Assembly: GCA_947501685.1 (NCBI GenBank)
Contig: CANMWQ010000001.1
Coordinates: 620,001 to 684,000, forward strand
Direction of reading: 5' to 3'
Length of the DNA stretch: 64,000 nucleotides
Source of the DNA: an uncultured Litoreibacter sp.
Lineage (GTDB): Bacteria; Pseudomonadota; Alphaproteobacteria; Rhodobacterales; Rhodobacteraceae
The translations under genes and the position numbers were made by a program. Each line of letters starts with the position of its first letter. The first letter of the stretch is position 1. The notes beneath the pieces are model-generated. The model was not told where the DNA came from. It saw only the letters and a program-made list of their open reading frames with translations, and searched no databases. This document shows, one piece after another, positions 45,410 to 55,468 of the stretch.

Positions 45410-47188
45410 CTAAAGCGGCGCGGTCGCGGCGGCGAGCCAGTCCTGCTCTGGGCCGCTCATATCGAGCTTTTCAGCGATTTCAGCGTGATAGGCGTCGATC
45501 CAGTCGCGTTCCTGCGGGCTGAGCATCTCGACGGCGATCAGGCGGCGGTCTATCGGCACCCAGGTCAATGTCTCGAACTGCAGCTGTTCCCGGTTGTCGC
45601 CCAGCGCGGGCGCGGGTTGGGTCACGATCAGGTTTTCGATGCGGATGCCGAACGCACCCTCGCGGTAATAGCCGGGCTCGTTGGACAGGATCATGCCCGC
45701 CTGCAACGGCACTTCCGAGATACGGCTGATGCGCTGCGGCCCTTCATGCACAGACAGGTAGACGCCGACACCGTGCCCCGTCCCATGGTCATAATCAAAC
45801 CCATGCCGCCAGAGCGGCGCCCGCGCCAAAGCGTCCAGATCGCGACCTGCCAGCCCTTTGGGGAAACGCGCCAGTGACACCGCGATCATGCCTTGCAGCA
45901 CCAGCGTGAAGCATCTGCGTTGCTCCTCGGTGGGCCGGCCGATGGCGATGGTGCGGGTGATGTCGGTGGTGCCATCGACATATTGCCCGCCGGAATCGAC
46001 CAGCAGCAGGCCTTCATCGACGCGGCGGTTGGTCTCTTCGGTGACGCGGTAATGGACGATCGCGCCGTTGGGCCCGGCGCCTGAGATGGTCTCGAAACTG
46101 ATGTCTTTCAGCGCGTTGGTTTTGCGGCGGAACCCTTCCAGCGTGCGGGCCACGTCGATCTCCGTCAGAGAGCCTGCGGGCTGCGCGTCGAGCCAGCAGA
46201 GAAAAGCGACCATGGCCTTGGCGTCGCGCAGATGCGCCAAACGGGTCGCCGCAATCTCGGTGCTGTTCTTGCAGGCTTTGGGCAGAATGCAGGGGTCTTC
46301 CGCATAGGCGATCTCAACGGAAGCCGCCTGAAGCGCTGCGCTGACGGCCAGAGGCGCGGAGGTGGGGTCCATGCGCACCGCCCCGGTCAGCGTGGCCAGT
46401 GCGGCCTCAAACTCACCTTGCGGGCGGGAGGTGATATCTGGGCCCAGCTCCAGCGCGCCCAGCTTTACCGGGTCGATGAACAGGTCGAGATTGCCATTGG
46501 CATGCAGCACCGCGAAACACTGCGCGACGGGGATACGCGGAATGTCCGAGCCGCGGATATTGAGCAGCCAACAGATTGAATCGGGCAAGGTCAGCACAGC
46601 TGCACGTTGGCCCGCCTCTTTTAGGGCGGCCGCAAGACGCGCGCGTTTGTCCTGGCTCTCCTCGCCGGCCATCGCGATCGGATAGAGGCTGACCGCGCCC
46701 TGAGGCGGGGCCGGGCGGTCCTCCCAAATGCGGTCCACCAGATTGTCGGAGGCCACCAGCGTCAGCTTGGTGCCTTTCAACCCGCGCTCAATCTCGTCGA
46801 TCTGGCCTTTGGTGAACAGCCACGGGTCGTAGGCGATGCGTCCGGTGCTCAACTGGTCTTTCAACCATGTGGCGGGCTTGGTCTCGGGCCAGTGCACGGG
46901 GATGAAGGCCTGCATGTCGACCTGCTCTTTCACCTGCAACCGGTAGCGCCCGTCGATGAACACGCCTGCGCTGTCCATCAGCGCAATGCAGAACCCAGCC
47001 GAGCCGGTGAAGCCCGTGAGCCATGCCAGCCGGTTGTCGCACTCGGCCACATACTCGCCCTGATGGGCGTCGGCGCGGGGAATGATGACGCCGTCAAAGC
47101 CCGCCTTTTGCAGTTGCGCGCGCAGGGCAGCGAGCCGGGCAGGCCCGTCGGCGGGGGAGGTCGTCTTGGTGTAGGTTTGAAAGGTCAT
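45410..47188 (-). CDS. Xaa-Pro aminopeptidase P family peptidase (M24B)
   Basis: This 592-residue enzyme removes an N-terminal residue that precedes proline. Two N-terminal creatinase-like domains precede the pita-bread catalytic domain. Metal ligands can be placed in DSGGQYVDGTTDITRT (two aspartates), HGTGHGVGVYLSVHEGPQ (histidine), SNEPGYYREGAFGIRIEN (two glutamates). ATG 47188 replaces the ORF-track start at 47224, because the family begins near residues LAALRAQLQKAGFDGVIIPR. Confidence 0.93.
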   Translation of the reverse strand: MTFQTYTKTTSPADGPARLAALRAQLQKAGFDGVIIPRADAHQGEYVAECDNRLAWLTGFTGSAGFCIALMDSAGVFIDGRYRLQVKEQVDMQAFIPVHWPETKPATWLKDQLSTGRIAYDPWLFTKGQIDEIERGLKGTKLTLVASDNLVDRIWEDRPAPPQGAVSLYPIAMAGEESQDKRARLAAALKEAGQRAAVLTLPDSICWLLNIRGSDIPRIPVAQCFAVLHANGNLDLFIDPVKLGALELGPDITSRPQGEFEAALATLTGAVRMDPTSAPLAVSAALQAASVEIAYAEDPCILPKACKNSTEIAATRLAHLRDAKAMVAFLCWLDAQPAGSLTEIDVARTLEGFRRKTNALKDISFETISGAGPNGAIVHYRVTEETNRRVDEGLLLVDSGGQYVDGTTDITRTIAIGRPTEEQRRCFTLVLQGMIAVSLARFPKGLAGRDLDALARAPLWRHGFDYDHGTGHGVGVYLSVHEGPQRISRISEVPLQAGMILSNEPGYYREGAFGIRIENLIVTQPAPALGDNREQLQFETLTWVPIDRRLIAVEMLSPQERDWIDAYHAEIAEKLDMSGPEQDWLAAATAPL

Positions 47189-47530
47189 AGGCGCGACGTT
47201 GCAGCGGATTGCGTCAGCACGCAAGATAGCGTTTGCGCGGTTTCAGGCGTCACGATGCCCAAAGCGAAACCGCGCGGGCCCTATTTCTTCGGGACATATG
47301 CGATCACGCGCGGGTGTGTGCTCTGCGATCCGTGAAGGGCCACGGCAGAGCCAGCCCATATATTTAAACGATGTTTGCGCGAAACACCGATCACGAGATG
47401 GCCCGCAGTGAACCGCCTCATCACAACCGCGCCGAAAAAGGTGACGCGATGCGTTTTGCCTTTGTCCGCGGCTTGGCCGGAGTGTGGAAAAATGTCGCAA
47501 CCCGCGACGTCCAACACAGGAGAGAACAAC
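47189..47530. other. intergenic region before the porin gene
   Basis: This 342-base gap between the divergent peptidase and porin genes has no convincing gene. It contains an AT-rich patch (CATATATTTAAACG, 47357-47370) that could be a promoter -10 area, and the porin ribosome-binding site (AGGAGA) near its end. No clear -35 box was found. Confidence 0.4.
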
Positions 47531-48673
47531 ATGAAAAGATATATCTGGGGAACCGCTGCCATCCCCGCGATCATGGCCGGATTGGTCAGCACCGCAACAG
47601 CACAAGAGAACCAGACGCGCTTTGAGCAATTGGAGGCCCGCATCACAGAGCTGGAGGCAGACAAAGGCTCACGGTTGAAATTTAACGTCACGGCAAACAC
47701 CGAAATCCAGATTTACGGCTTCGCGCGGTTTGAAGCGTTCTACGATTTCGACACGGATCAGGGCGACCTGACCCGCACCTCGCGGATTGGCGACCCGGCT
47801 TTCGCGACGGATGGCCAGTTCGGCACCAGTGTCCGCGTCTCAAGGCTGGGGGTCCGCAGCAAAACCCAGACCGATATCGGCGAGATCGGCACCCAGCTGG
47901 AATTTGACCTCTTTAGCGGGGATGACGAGACGACGTCTCCGAACCCGCGGCTGCGCCATGCCAATGTAACCATCGGGGATGCCTGGCTGTTCGGGCAGTT
48001 CTGGACCAACTTCATGCCGTTGGTGCATTACCCCCGCACTGCTGATTTCAACGGGCCCGTGGGCATCGCCTTCGCCCGTGTGCCGCAAATTCGGTACACG
48101 CATAAGGTTTCTGGCGGTTTGACCTTCTCGGCCTCTGTGGAGGAATCCGTGGGCCCATCCAGCGACCCGGTGCTGACGGCAGCGGCTTTCTATGAGGCTG
48201 AGAAATACTCCCTGCGGGTCTCCGGTCTGGTTGGTACGTTTGACGCAGGCGGCGAGGAGCTGGACACCAACGGGATCACCCTGTCGGGCGCTGTCACACC
48301 GTGGGAGGGCGGCGAGTTCGCGGCGACCTATGTGACAGGGCAGAGCCTCGGCAACCTGCTCATTGGTGGTGGCGCGCAATCCGTTGGCGGCATCGAGAAC
48401 GACGTGACAGGCTTCACGCTAGCCTTCACACAATCCGTGTCGGACAAGCTGTCCTTGGGCATTGGGTACGGCAATGAGAGCTACGATCTCGCGACCACAA
48501 CCGGCACAGGGGCGACCTTTACCGACCTTGAAACGGTTTATCTGAATGCGTTCTACACACCTGTCGATAACCTGACGATTGCCGCCGAATACATTCGCGG
48601 CGAACGGACGGATGCGGCAGGCGCGACGTTTGACGCGGACCGACTTGGCGCGTCGATTACCTTCAGCTTCTAA
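47531..48673 (+). CDS. outer-membrane porin, DcaP-like
   Basis: This 380-residue exported protein has a signal peptide (cleavage likely after ATAQE-like residues, about 24), a short coiled-coil segment (TRFEQLEARITELEADKG), then a beta-barrel pattern of alternating residues ending in a C-terminal phenylalanine (LGASITFSF), as outer-membrane proteins require. The N-terminal coiled coil followed by a barrel with EIQIYGFARFEAFYDFD recalls DcaP-like trimeric porins. Substrate is unknown. ATG 47531 follows AGGAGAGAAC. The ORF-track start at 47375 is rejected. Confidence 0.82.
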   Translation: MKRYIWGTAAIPAIMAGLVSTATAQENQTRFEQLEARITELEADKGSRLKFNVTANTEIQIYGFARFEAFYDFDTDQGDLTRTSRIGDPAFATDGQFGTSVRVSRLGVRSKTQTDIGEIGTQLEFDLFSGDDETTSPNPRLRHANVTIGDAWLFGQFWTNFMPLVHYPRTADFNGPVGIAFARVPQIRYTHKVSGGLTFSASVEESVGPSSDPVLTAAAFYEAEKYSLRVSGLVGTFDAGGEELDTNGITLSGAVTPWEGGEFAATYVTGQSLGNLLIGGGAQSVGGIENDVTGFTLAFTQSVSDKLSLGIGYGNESYDLATTTGTGATFTDLETVYLNAFYTPVDNLTIAAEYIRGERTDAAGATFDADRLGASITFSF

Positions 48674-48721
48674 GGGTGTCTTGATCGTCCTGACCCTCGA
48701 AGCAGGACGTTACACGACCAA

Positions 48722-48751
48722 AGCGGGCCAGTTTTCATCGTCTGGCCCGCT
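48722..48751. terminator. bidirectional hairpin between porin and cobT
   Basis: AGCGGGCCAG pairs perfectly with CTGGCCCGCT (10 bp) around a 10-base loop starting TTTTC. It lies between the convergent porin and cobT genes and can serve either. There is no long T-run on the + side. Confidence 0.65.
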
Positions 48752-48773
48752 TACTGCGAGCTCCAACCAGCCT

Positions 48774-50654
48774 TCAGCCTGCGCGCTTCATGCCCATCAC
48801 GCGCGCACGGGCGCGAGGATCGCTGTCAAACAGCGCGGCCAGCTGTTCGGTCATGGCACCGGCCAATTGTTCGACATCTGTAATTGTCACCGCGCGGTCA
48901 TAGTAGCGCGTGACGTCATGACCAATGCCCACCGCGATCAGCTCCACCGCCTTGCGTTTCTCCACCATGGCGATGACGTCGCGTAGGTGTTTTTCGAGGT
49001 AATTCGCGGGGTTAACGGACAAAGTTGAATCGTCCACCGGCGCGCCGTCAGAGATCACCATGAGGATTTTGCGGCTCTCGGGACGGCCTATCATGCGTCG
49101 ATGCGCCCATTCCAACGCTTCGCCGTCAATGTTCTCTTTTAACAAGCCCTCTTTCATCATCAGGCCCAGATTTGGCCGCGCGCGACGCCACGGGGCGTCT
49201 GCGGATTTGTAGATGATGTGGCGCAGATCATTGAGACGTCCCGGCGCTTGCGGGCGGCCATCATTGAGCCAGTTCTCGCGGCTCTGGCCGCCTTTCCACG
49301 CGCGGGTGGTGAAGCCAAGGATTTCGGTTTTGACCTGACAGCGCTCCAGCGTGCGGGCCAGCACATCTGCGCAGATCGCAGCGATGGAGATCGGGCGGCC
49401 CCGCATGGACCCGGAATTGTCCAGCAGCAGCGTGACGCAGGTGTCGCGGAATTCGGTGTCTTTCTCGACCTTGAAACTGAGCGGCGTTGTCGGGCTGACG
49501 ATCACACGGGCGAGGCGGCCTGCATCGAGAATGCCTTCCTCCAGATCGAACTCCCATGAGCGGTTCTGCTGGGCCTGCAGGCGGCGTTGCAGCTTATTGG
49601 CCAGACGTGAGACAGCACCTTTCAAAGGCTCAAGCTGCTGGTCAAGATAGGCGCGCAGGCGTTCCAACTCGGCAGCCTCGGCCAGATCTTCGGCCTTGAT
49701 TTCTTCATCAAATTCAGTGGAGTAGACGGCGTAATTCTCATCGGCCTCGGAATGCGGTGTGGGTGGGGGCGGGTCCATCGGGGCCTCGCCCTCGGGCATT
49801 TCTGCCTCATCGCCCATCTCAGCATCGGCCATGTCGTCCAGCTGAACAGTGGCTTGGCTCGCGTCTTCCTGCTCTTCCTGAGATTGCTCGGCGGAGGCGT
49901 CTGCATCCTCGGAATTGTCTTCCTTGTCAGCGTTAGATTGGTCGTCCTGATCGGCCTGATCCTCGTCCTGATTGGCCTCGTCTTCCTGATCTTCGCTGAT
50001 ATCGTCCGGGTCGTCGCCCAACTGGTCGCCATAGCCCAGATCATCAATGATCTGGCGCGCGAATTTGGCGAAGGCCTGCTGGTCGGAGAGCACATCTTGC
50101 AGATTGTCGAGCGTACCGCCCGCGGCGCCTTCGATGAAATCTTTCCACAGCCCCATCACATTATCGGCGGAGGCAGGCAGGTCGCGCCCGGTGGCCAAAT
50201 GCCGGATCAAATAGCCCGCCGCCACAGACAGCGGGGCCTGCCCGGCCTCCGTGATCTGGCCATAGCCTTTGCGATCGGCCTCCGTGCCGATCTTGGCGTC
50301 GATATTGCCCGCCGTGCCGGGCATGGAGCGTGCGCCCATCGCCTCGCAACGCGCGGTTTCCATCGCGTCATAAAGATCGCGCGCCATATTGCCCTGAGGC
50401 AGATATTTGTTCGAGGTGGAGGGGTTATGAAACCGGCGGCGCAGCGCATAGGCATCCGCCGTGCCCCGCGCCAGCATCACCTCGTCGCGCGTCATGCGAC
50501 GCGTCACCTGCGGCAGACGCACCTGCTCATTGGTCATGCCCGGAGGATCAACGGAGTAGCTGACCCCCAGATCAGGGTCATTGGCCAGCGTCTTCGTGGC
50601 CTCTGCCAGCGCCTTTTTGAAAGGGTCGGCGGGGTTGTCGTTTTTGTTAGCCAA
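48774..50654 (-). CDS. cobT: cobaltochelatase subunit CobT
   Basis: This 626-residue subunit of the aerobic CobNST cobaltochelatase inserts cobalt into hydrogenobyrinic acid a,c-diamide in B12 synthesis. A long acidic middle region (about residues 210-300, rich in E, D and Q) separates the N-terminal part from a C-terminal von Willebrand A domain with the MIDAS motif [11 protein letters not shown] (about residue 413). CobS is encoded immediately upstream with an 8-base overlap. CobN is not in the window. Confidence 0.94.
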   Translation of the reverse strand: MANKNDNPADPFKKALAEATKTLANDPDLGVSYSVDPPGMTNEQVRLPQVTRRMTRDEVMLARGTADAYALRRRFHNPSTSNKYLPQGNMARDLYDAMETARCEAMGARSMPGTAGNIDAKIGTEADRKGYGQITEAGQAPLSVAAGYLIRHLATGRDLPASADNVMGLWKDFIEGAAGGTLDNLQDVLSDQQAFAKFARQIIDDLGYGDQLGDDPDDISEDQEDEANQDEDQADQDDQSNADKEDNSEDADASAEQSQEEQEDASQATVQLDDMADAEMGDEAEMPEGEAPMDPPPPTPHSEADENYAVYSTEFDEEIKAEDLAEAAELERLRAYLDQQLEPLKGAVSRLANKLQRRLQAQQNRSWEFDLEEGILDAGRLARVIVSPTTPLSFKVEKDTEFRDTCVTLLLDNSGSMRGRPISIAAICADVLARTLERCQVKTEILGFTTRAWKGGQSRENWLNDGRPQAPGRLNDLRHIIYKSADAPWRRARPNLGLMMKEGLLKENIDGEALEWAHRRMIGRPESRKILMVISDGAPVDDSTLSVNPANYLEKHLRDVIAMVEKRKAVELIAVGIGHDVTRYYDRAVTITDVEQLAGAMTEQLAALFDSDPRARARVMGMKRAG

Positions 50655-51633
50655 GACTCACCGAAGCCGCACTTTCGGGCAGCTCCTCGTCGAAACAGCG
50701 TTGGTAAAACTCCGCCACGGTTTCGCGTTCCAGTTCGTCGCATTTGTTCAGGAAAGACAGGCGGAAGGCGTAGCCTACATCGTTGAAAATCAACGCGTTC
50801 TGGGCCCATGCGATAACGGTCCGGGGCGACATCAGCGTGGACAGATCGCCGTTCATGAAAGCGGTCCGCGTTAGGTCGGCAACGGTGACCATCTGGCCCA
50901 CTTTCTTGCGACCATCCTCGGTGTTGTAATGCGGGTTTTTCGCCAGCACGATGGCGGCTTCTGCATCATGGCTGAGATAGTTCAGCGTGGAGACCAGCGA
51001 CCAGCGGTCCATCTGGCCTTGGTTGATCTGCTGGGTGCCGTGGTAAAGCCCGGTCGTGTCGCCCAAGCCCACGGTGTTGGCGGTCGCAAAGATGCGGAAA
51101 TTGGGGTGCGGCTCGATCACCTTGTTTTGGTCCAGAAGCGTCAGCTTGCCGTCTACTTCCAGCACCCGCTGGATGACGAACATCACATCCGCGCGGCCCG
51201 CATCATATTCGTCAAACACGATGGCCGTCGGGTTGCGCAGGGCCCAAGGCAGGATGCCTTCCTGAAATTCGGTGACCTGCACGCCGTCTTTCAGCTTGAT
51301 CGCGTCCTTGCCGATGAGGTCGATCCGGGAGATGTGGCTGTCGAGGTTCACCCGCACGCAAGGCCAGTTCAGGCGCGACGCCACCTGTTCGATATGGGTG
51401 GATTTGCCCGTGCCGTGATAGCCTTGGATCATTACGCGGCGGTTATGGGTGAAGCCTGCAAGGATCGCGAGGGTGGTGTCGCGGTCGAACTTATAGGTGC
51501 TGTCCAGCTCTGGCACGCGGTCGGTGCGGTCTGCGAAGGCCTTGACCTTCATGTCGCTGTCAATTCCAAAGACCTCGCGGACCGAGATCTCCTCAGTGGG
51601 TTTTGCGCCCAGATCGATGCTGCCATCCGCCAT
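50647..51633 (-). CDS. cobS: cobaltochelatase subunit CobS
   Basis: This 328-residue AAA+ ATPase of the CobNST complex has Walker [19 protein letters not shown] (about residues 62-79) and Walker [19 protein letters not shown], followed by a sensor region [19 protein letters not shown]. It powers cobalt insertion with CobT. ATG 51633 gives the family N-terminus (MADGSIDL), and the ORF-track start at 51714 is rejected. Its 3' end overlaps cobT by 8 bases. Confidence 0.94.
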   Translation of the reverse strand: MADGSIDLGAKPTEEISVREVFGIDSDMKVKAFADRTDRVPELDSTYKFDRDTTLAILAGFTHNRRVMIQGYHGTGKSTHIEQVASRLNWPCVRVNLDSHISRIDLIGKDAIKLKDGVQVTEFQEGILPWALRNPTAIVFDEYDAGRADVMFVIQRVLEVDGKLTLLDQNKVIEPHPNFRIFATANTVGLGDTTGLYHGTQQINQGQMDRWSLVSTLNYLSHDAEAAIVLAKNPHYNTEDGRKKVGQMVTVADLTRTAFMNGDLSTLMSPRTVIAWAQNALIFNDVGYAFRLSFLNKCDELERETVAEFYQRCFDEELPESAASVSLG

Positions 51634-51784
51634 TGTCTTGTCCTTTGATCGTAACGCGTTTGGGATGCCTGAATTTGCACTCAAGGGCAAGGGGAGCAGG
51701 GGGCCAAAAACCACATTCCCGACTGCGACCTAGCGACCCAAGGATCAGATCGCCTGCGCCGGAGCCGGCCAGAGCTTTGCGGCT

Positions 51785-52423
51785 CTATTCTGCGAAGTTG
51801 CGGCTTTCCTTGATCTGATCCCAGGCCCAGACAACCTGTTGCAGTTGGTCCTCGTCAGAGCGGTTGCCGCCATTCATATCGGGGTGCAGCACCTTGATCA
51901 GCGACTTGTAGAGCTTGCGCAGATCCTTCTTGGTCATATCGGGCTTGCCGTCGAGAATTTCGAGCGCCTGCCGCTCAGTAGGTGGCAGCTTGCGGCCCGC
52001 ATTGCCACCATTGCGGCCCGGATTGCGTGTGGCGTTTTCGCCCAGCACGGCCATCGGATCATCAATGCCCAGCCGCGACCACGCACGTTGCTCCTCGCCC
52101 TTTTTCATCGGCTTGGTGGGGCGCTCCCAGACCTTGTCCGACGACATCTGACGCTCCATCTCTTCTTGCGTATGGGTCTCGAAGAAGTTCCATTTCAGGT
52201 TGTATTCGCGGGCATGCGCCTTGCAAAACCAATAGTAATCATCGAGCACATCCGGGCTTTTGGGCGCGCGGTACTGTCCAGCCTCCTTGCAATCGGGGAC
52301 CTCGCATTCACGCTGCGATGTCTCGACAGCACCTGACATGCCGCGCCGCCCGCGCGCGCGTTTTTTCTTGTCGCTGGAGACGGACATATCGAACTCAAAC
52401 GGGTCAAATGGGGCGCGGGCCAT
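51785..52423 (-). CDS. J-domain (DnaJ-like) protein
   Basis: The protein of about 212 residues has a C-terminal J domain: ALEILDGKPDMTKKDLRKLY, then KSLIKVLHPDMNGGNRSDED. The HPD motif, which stimulates Hsp70 ATPase, is in KVLHPDMNGG. The N-terminal part contains CEVPDCKEAGQYRAP and is rich in basic residues. ATG 52423 has AAAGG at the better spacing; ATG 52429 is an alternative. This gene upstream of cobS-cobT is a frequent alphaproteobacterial order. It is divergent from bolA with 75 bases between. Confidence 0.88.
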   Translation of the reverse strand: MARAPFDPFEFDMSVSSDKKKRARGRRGMSGAVETSQRECEVPDCKEAGQYRAPKSPDVLDDYYWFCKAHAREYNLKWNFFETHTQEEMERQMSSDKVWERPTKPMKKGEEQRAWSRLGIDDPMAVLGENATRNPGRNGGNAGRKLPPTERQALEILDGKPDMTKKDLRKLYKSLIKVLHPDMNGGNRSDEDQLQQVVWAWDQIKESRNFAE

Positions 52424-52498
52424 GAACATGCCTTTCGTATTGGGAGAGGAGAGTTTAGGGTTTTTGCCAGCAAGGTGAAGGGGCAAATCGGACAAATT

Positions 52499-52762
52499 AT
52501 GGGGATAGCGAAAGAAATTGAGCAAAAGCTCGCCAGCGCCTTTGCGCCGCAGCTTTTGGAAGTGGTCGATGACAGCGAAGCGCATCGCGGTCATGCGGGA
52601 TTTCAGGAGGGTGGCGAGAGCCACTTCAACGTCAAGATCGTCTCGGAGGCATTCAAAGGCCAGTCACGGCTGGCCCGCCACCGCGCGGTGCATGCGGCCA
52701 TTGGCCCCGAGCTGATCGCGCGCATTCATGCGCTGGCTTTGGATATTTCCGACGGCGGGTGA
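52499..52762 (+). CDS. BolA family protein
   Basis: This 87-residue protein has the BolA fold markers: HFNVKIVSEAFKGQSRLARH followed by RAVHAAIGPELIARIHALAL. BolA proteins work with monothiol glutaredoxins in iron-sulfur handling and stress response. ATG 52499 replaces the ORF-track start at 52475. Its stop lies one base from the stop of the convergent DUF4177 gene. Confidence 0.92.
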   Translation: MGIAKEIEQKLASAFAPQLLEVVDDSEAHRGHAGFQEGGESHFNVKIVSEAFKGQSRLARHRAVHAAIGPELIARIHALALDISDGG

Positions 52763-52763
52763 G

Positions 52764-53219
52764 CTAGACCTCGTCCCGCGTCACGCCGCCCAGAGATTTG
52801 CTTTTGAATTCTGTTTCGGGCTCTTCGATGTCGGGGTCCTCAGCGGTCGGCTCTTCGGCGTCGGGGTCTTCGGTCTCGCGTTCTTTGGACTCGGGCGCGT
52901 CTTCCGGCGTCTCATCGCGTTCGGGTGTCTCTTCGTCCTCGTGATGCTCCAGCGCGAGAGGTTCTTCCTCCAGGACCACCTCATCTGCCACGGCGCGGCG
53001 AAAAACCAACATGGAATGGTACTTCACCGTCTTTGAGGTCAGACCCTGCCGCTCTTCGCAAGGCAGTGTGTCCGCGCGCAGATAGTCCCAACCTTCGGCG
53101 GCCATCTCATTCATCAAGCCGCTGATCGCATTGGCAAATTTCGCAGGCCCGCCTTTGACACCTTTGCCCGACTTGCCTTTGCGCGGCGCGGCGACGACCT
53201 GGTATTCGTAGTTGGACAT
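52764..53219 (-). CDS. DUF4177-like protein with acidic repeat tail
   Basis: This 151-residue protein has an N-terminal domain (about residues 1-75) with YEYQVVAAPRKGKSGKGVKG and AAEGWDYLRADTLPC, similar to DUF4177. The rest is a low-complexity acidic tail with repeated ExxEDPD/EEP units (ETEDPDAEEPTAEDPDIEEP). No enzymatic motif is visible. ATG 53219 fits the domain start. Function unknown. Confidence 0.75.
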   Translation of the reverse strand: MSNYEYQVVAAPRKGKSGKGVKGGPAKFANAISGLMNEMAAEGWDYLRADTLPCEERQGLTSKTVKYHSMLVFRRAVADEVVLEEEPLALEHHEDEETPERDETPEDAPESKERETEDPDAEEPTAEDPDIEEPETEFKSKSLGGVTRDEV

Positions 53220-53427
53220 GGCAGACGTTCTCCCTCGGCTTGCGGGGTTGAGGTAGCACCCTAGCGGACCCTCAATCAAGGGGGAGTTCGTGGGGTTTGG
53301 CCCCGTGCACGGCGCACCTTCTCAGGGTAGGCTCGCGGAAAGTCACAGTGTCCCGGAAAGACCAAATATAGTGCTGAGAACGGCATTGGAGCTATATATA
53401 CTTGACGCAATGAGATTGTGAGGCGCT

Positions 53428-54606
53428 ATGCCTGACCTGCTTCTTGGCGGGATCGCCATAAACGAATTTCTAGCTGATCCGAACGGCGCGTCAAATTTTG
53501 ACACCGACGGAAGCGGAGCCGCGCGGGGTGGCGACGAGTTCGTTGAGCTGATCAACACATCTGGTAGTGCGATCGACATTTCTGGCTTGGAGCTATGGGA
53601 CGCGGGGCGCGACAATTGGTTCACCTTTCCGCCGGGCACCGTGTTGCAACCCGGCGCGGTGGCTCTGGTTGTGCGCAATGTCCAGTTTGGCGGCACCCTT
53701 CCGAGCGTCACCGGCGACGACTTGGCTTTTGACGCGGATTTCGCGGGGAATATCTTCAACAACAGTGGCGATAACCTCGTTGTTTATGATCCAACCAACG
53801 ATGAATTCATCCAAGCCACCTTCAATGGCGACACCTTGGATGATCCCACAGCAACGCCCCCGAATACCTATCTCGGCTTCTCGTCCACAGCGACCCGCAT
53901 TGGGGCGGGGGAAGATTTTGGCAATGACCAAGACGGCTTTTCGATCCAGCGTACGTCAACCGGGTTCAGCAATAATGATACCCCGACACCTGGCATGGCG
54001 AATGTGTGTTTTGTGTCAGGCACTTTGATCGGAACGCCCGACGGGTTTGTTGCGATCGAACAGCTGAGATTGGGCGACCGGATCAACACTCGAGATAGCG
54101 GACCGCAGCCGATCCGCTGGATTTTCCGCCGGGAAATTGGTCTGACGGAGCTGTTGTCCGATCCAAGGCTTTGTCCAGTCATTCTGCCGGGAACGAGGCG
54201 ATTGAGGGTGTCTCGGCATCACCGCGTTCTGGTCGGCGGAAAGATCGCTCAAAGGATGTTTGGCGAAGACGAGGTATTGGTGCCCGCGAAGGACTTGGTC
54301 GGAGCCTGCGGCGTTGAGCTGGATCGCAACAGCGCTGGCTTCTGCTACCACCATATTCTGCTCGATAGTCACAACATCATCAATGCCGACGGCTTCGCTG
54401 CGGAAAGCCTGTATCTTGGAGCAGAGGGTCTGCACGCGATGACGCCAAGTGCGCGAAAAGAGTTGGAATTAATCTTCCCGAGCTCCAGTCACGCGGACAG
54501 CTTTTTGCCACCACCGCTGTGCCTACCATCGGTCTCTGGTCGCCGGGTGCGACATCTCGCGCAGCGGCATCACAAGAAGGACCGCCCGCTTGTCGAGACG
54601 TCCTGA
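53428..54606 (+). CDS. lamin-tail domain and Hint domain protein
   Basis: This 392-residue protein has an N-terminal lamin-tail-like domain (about residues 5-130: IAINEFLADPNG, EFVELINTSGSAIDISGLEL) and a C-terminal Hint (hedgehog/intein) domain starting at Cys193 (CFVSGTLIGTPDGFVAIEQL). The Hint part continues RLGDRINTRDSGPQPIRWIF and SRHHRVLV. This Hint variety is common in Roseobacter surface proteins. No signal peptide is seen, so export would need another route such as type I secretion. ATG 53428 follows GAGG. A TATATA-rich patch (53392-53399) lies upstream. Confidence 0.8.
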   Translation: MPDLLLGGIAINEFLADPNGASNFDTDGSGAARGGDEFVELINTSGSAIDISGLELWDAGRDNWFTFPPGTVLQPGAVALVVRNVQFGGTLPSVTGDDLAFDADFAGNIFNNSGDNLVVYDPTNDEFIQATFNGDTLDDPTATPPNTYLGFSSTATRIGAGEDFGNDQDGFSIQRTSTGFSNNDTPTPGMANVCFVSGTLIGTPDGFVAIEQLRLGDRINTRDSGPQPIRWIFRREIGLTELLSDPRLCPVILPGTRRLRVSRHHRVLVGGKIAQRMFGEDEVLVPAKDLVGACGVELDRNSAGFCYHHILLDSHNIINADGFAAESLYLGAEGLHAMTPSARKELELIFPSSSHADSFLPPPLCLPSVSGRRVRHLAQRHHKKDRPLVETS

Positions 54607-54787
54607 CAGCTTATCTTCAATCTACCTACAATCCCCGCCGGATTCTCGCATTGTTTCGATATTGGAAACACGCTGCTCCACTTCCATGGAACTACGGCGG
54701 ACTTGCCTCAAACTCTTCGCGTTTCCGCCGAAAACCAGTGGCAGATCTTGAGCATTGGTTAATGGACGATCATCGAGGGGGTTCGTC

Positions 54788-55468
54788 ATGGGACTTAAAG
54801 TCTCTGCGCTCGCAACAGCGCTTGTCTTTGGAGCACATGCAGCAACAGCGGCCGTTGTCACCAATGGCAGCTTTGAGCTTGATCCAGGTGTGATCAGCCA
54901 AGGCGTTGGTGGTCATGGACGCGGTGCCGTGTTTTCGGAGCTTCCCGAAAAGGAAGGGCGCAGCTGGGGGATTTGGACATCGGGCGTGGCCGGTTGGTCT
55001 TCGGATGCGAATGGCATCGAGTTTCAGACCTCACGCACTTTGGGTCCACAGCTGACCCCATCCGACGGCAACTACTATGTTGAACTGGACACGCGTCGCA
55101 ACAGTCGCATTTTTCAGAATGTGAACCTGAATCCCGGCCGCTACAATCTGAGCTTTGACTATGCGCCACGGGTCAACTCGAACACGTCCAACGATATTTC
55201 GGTGACATTGGGCAGCTATGTCGATGAGCTTGTGTCGAGCAGCTATTCCGGCGGCGCGCGGTCTTGGACGACGTTCAACTACAATTTCGACGTCAGCTCC
55301 AGCGGGCTGGTCGAGCTGGGCTTTGCCGCGGGCGGGAAATCGAACTCGCTGGGCGGGCTTTTGGACAATGTAGATATCTCGGTCGTGCCGCTGCCCGGTG
55401 GGCTGGTGTTCTTGCTCTCGGCTTTGGCAGGGTTCGGCATCTTGCGCCGTTCCCGGAGCGCCGCCTAG
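54788..55468 (+). CDS. exported surface protein with VPLPA-CTERM-type sorting tail
   Basis: This 226-residue protein has an N-terminal signal peptide ([19 protein letters not shown]), a beta-rich domain ([36 protein letters not shown]), and a C-terminal tail [20 protein letters not shown] with a basic end RRSRSAA. The motif, hydrophobic span and basic end match the VPLPA-CTERM sorting signals processed by exosortase-type enzymes in alphaproteobacteria. ATG 54788 follows GAGGGGG. No exosortase gene is in the window. Its stop overlaps the gatB stop by 4 bases. Confidence 0.85.
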   Translation: MGLKVSALATALVFGAHAATAAVVTNGSFELDPGVISQGVGGHGRGAVFSELPEKEGRSWGIWTSGVAGWSSDANGIEFQTSRTLGPQLTPSDGNYYVELDTRRNSRIFQNVNLNPGRYNLSFDYAPRVNSNTSNDISVTLGSYVDELVSSSYSGGARSWTTFNYNFDVSSSGLVELGFAAGGKSNSLGGLLDNVDISVVPLPGGLVFLLSALAGFGILRRSRSAA

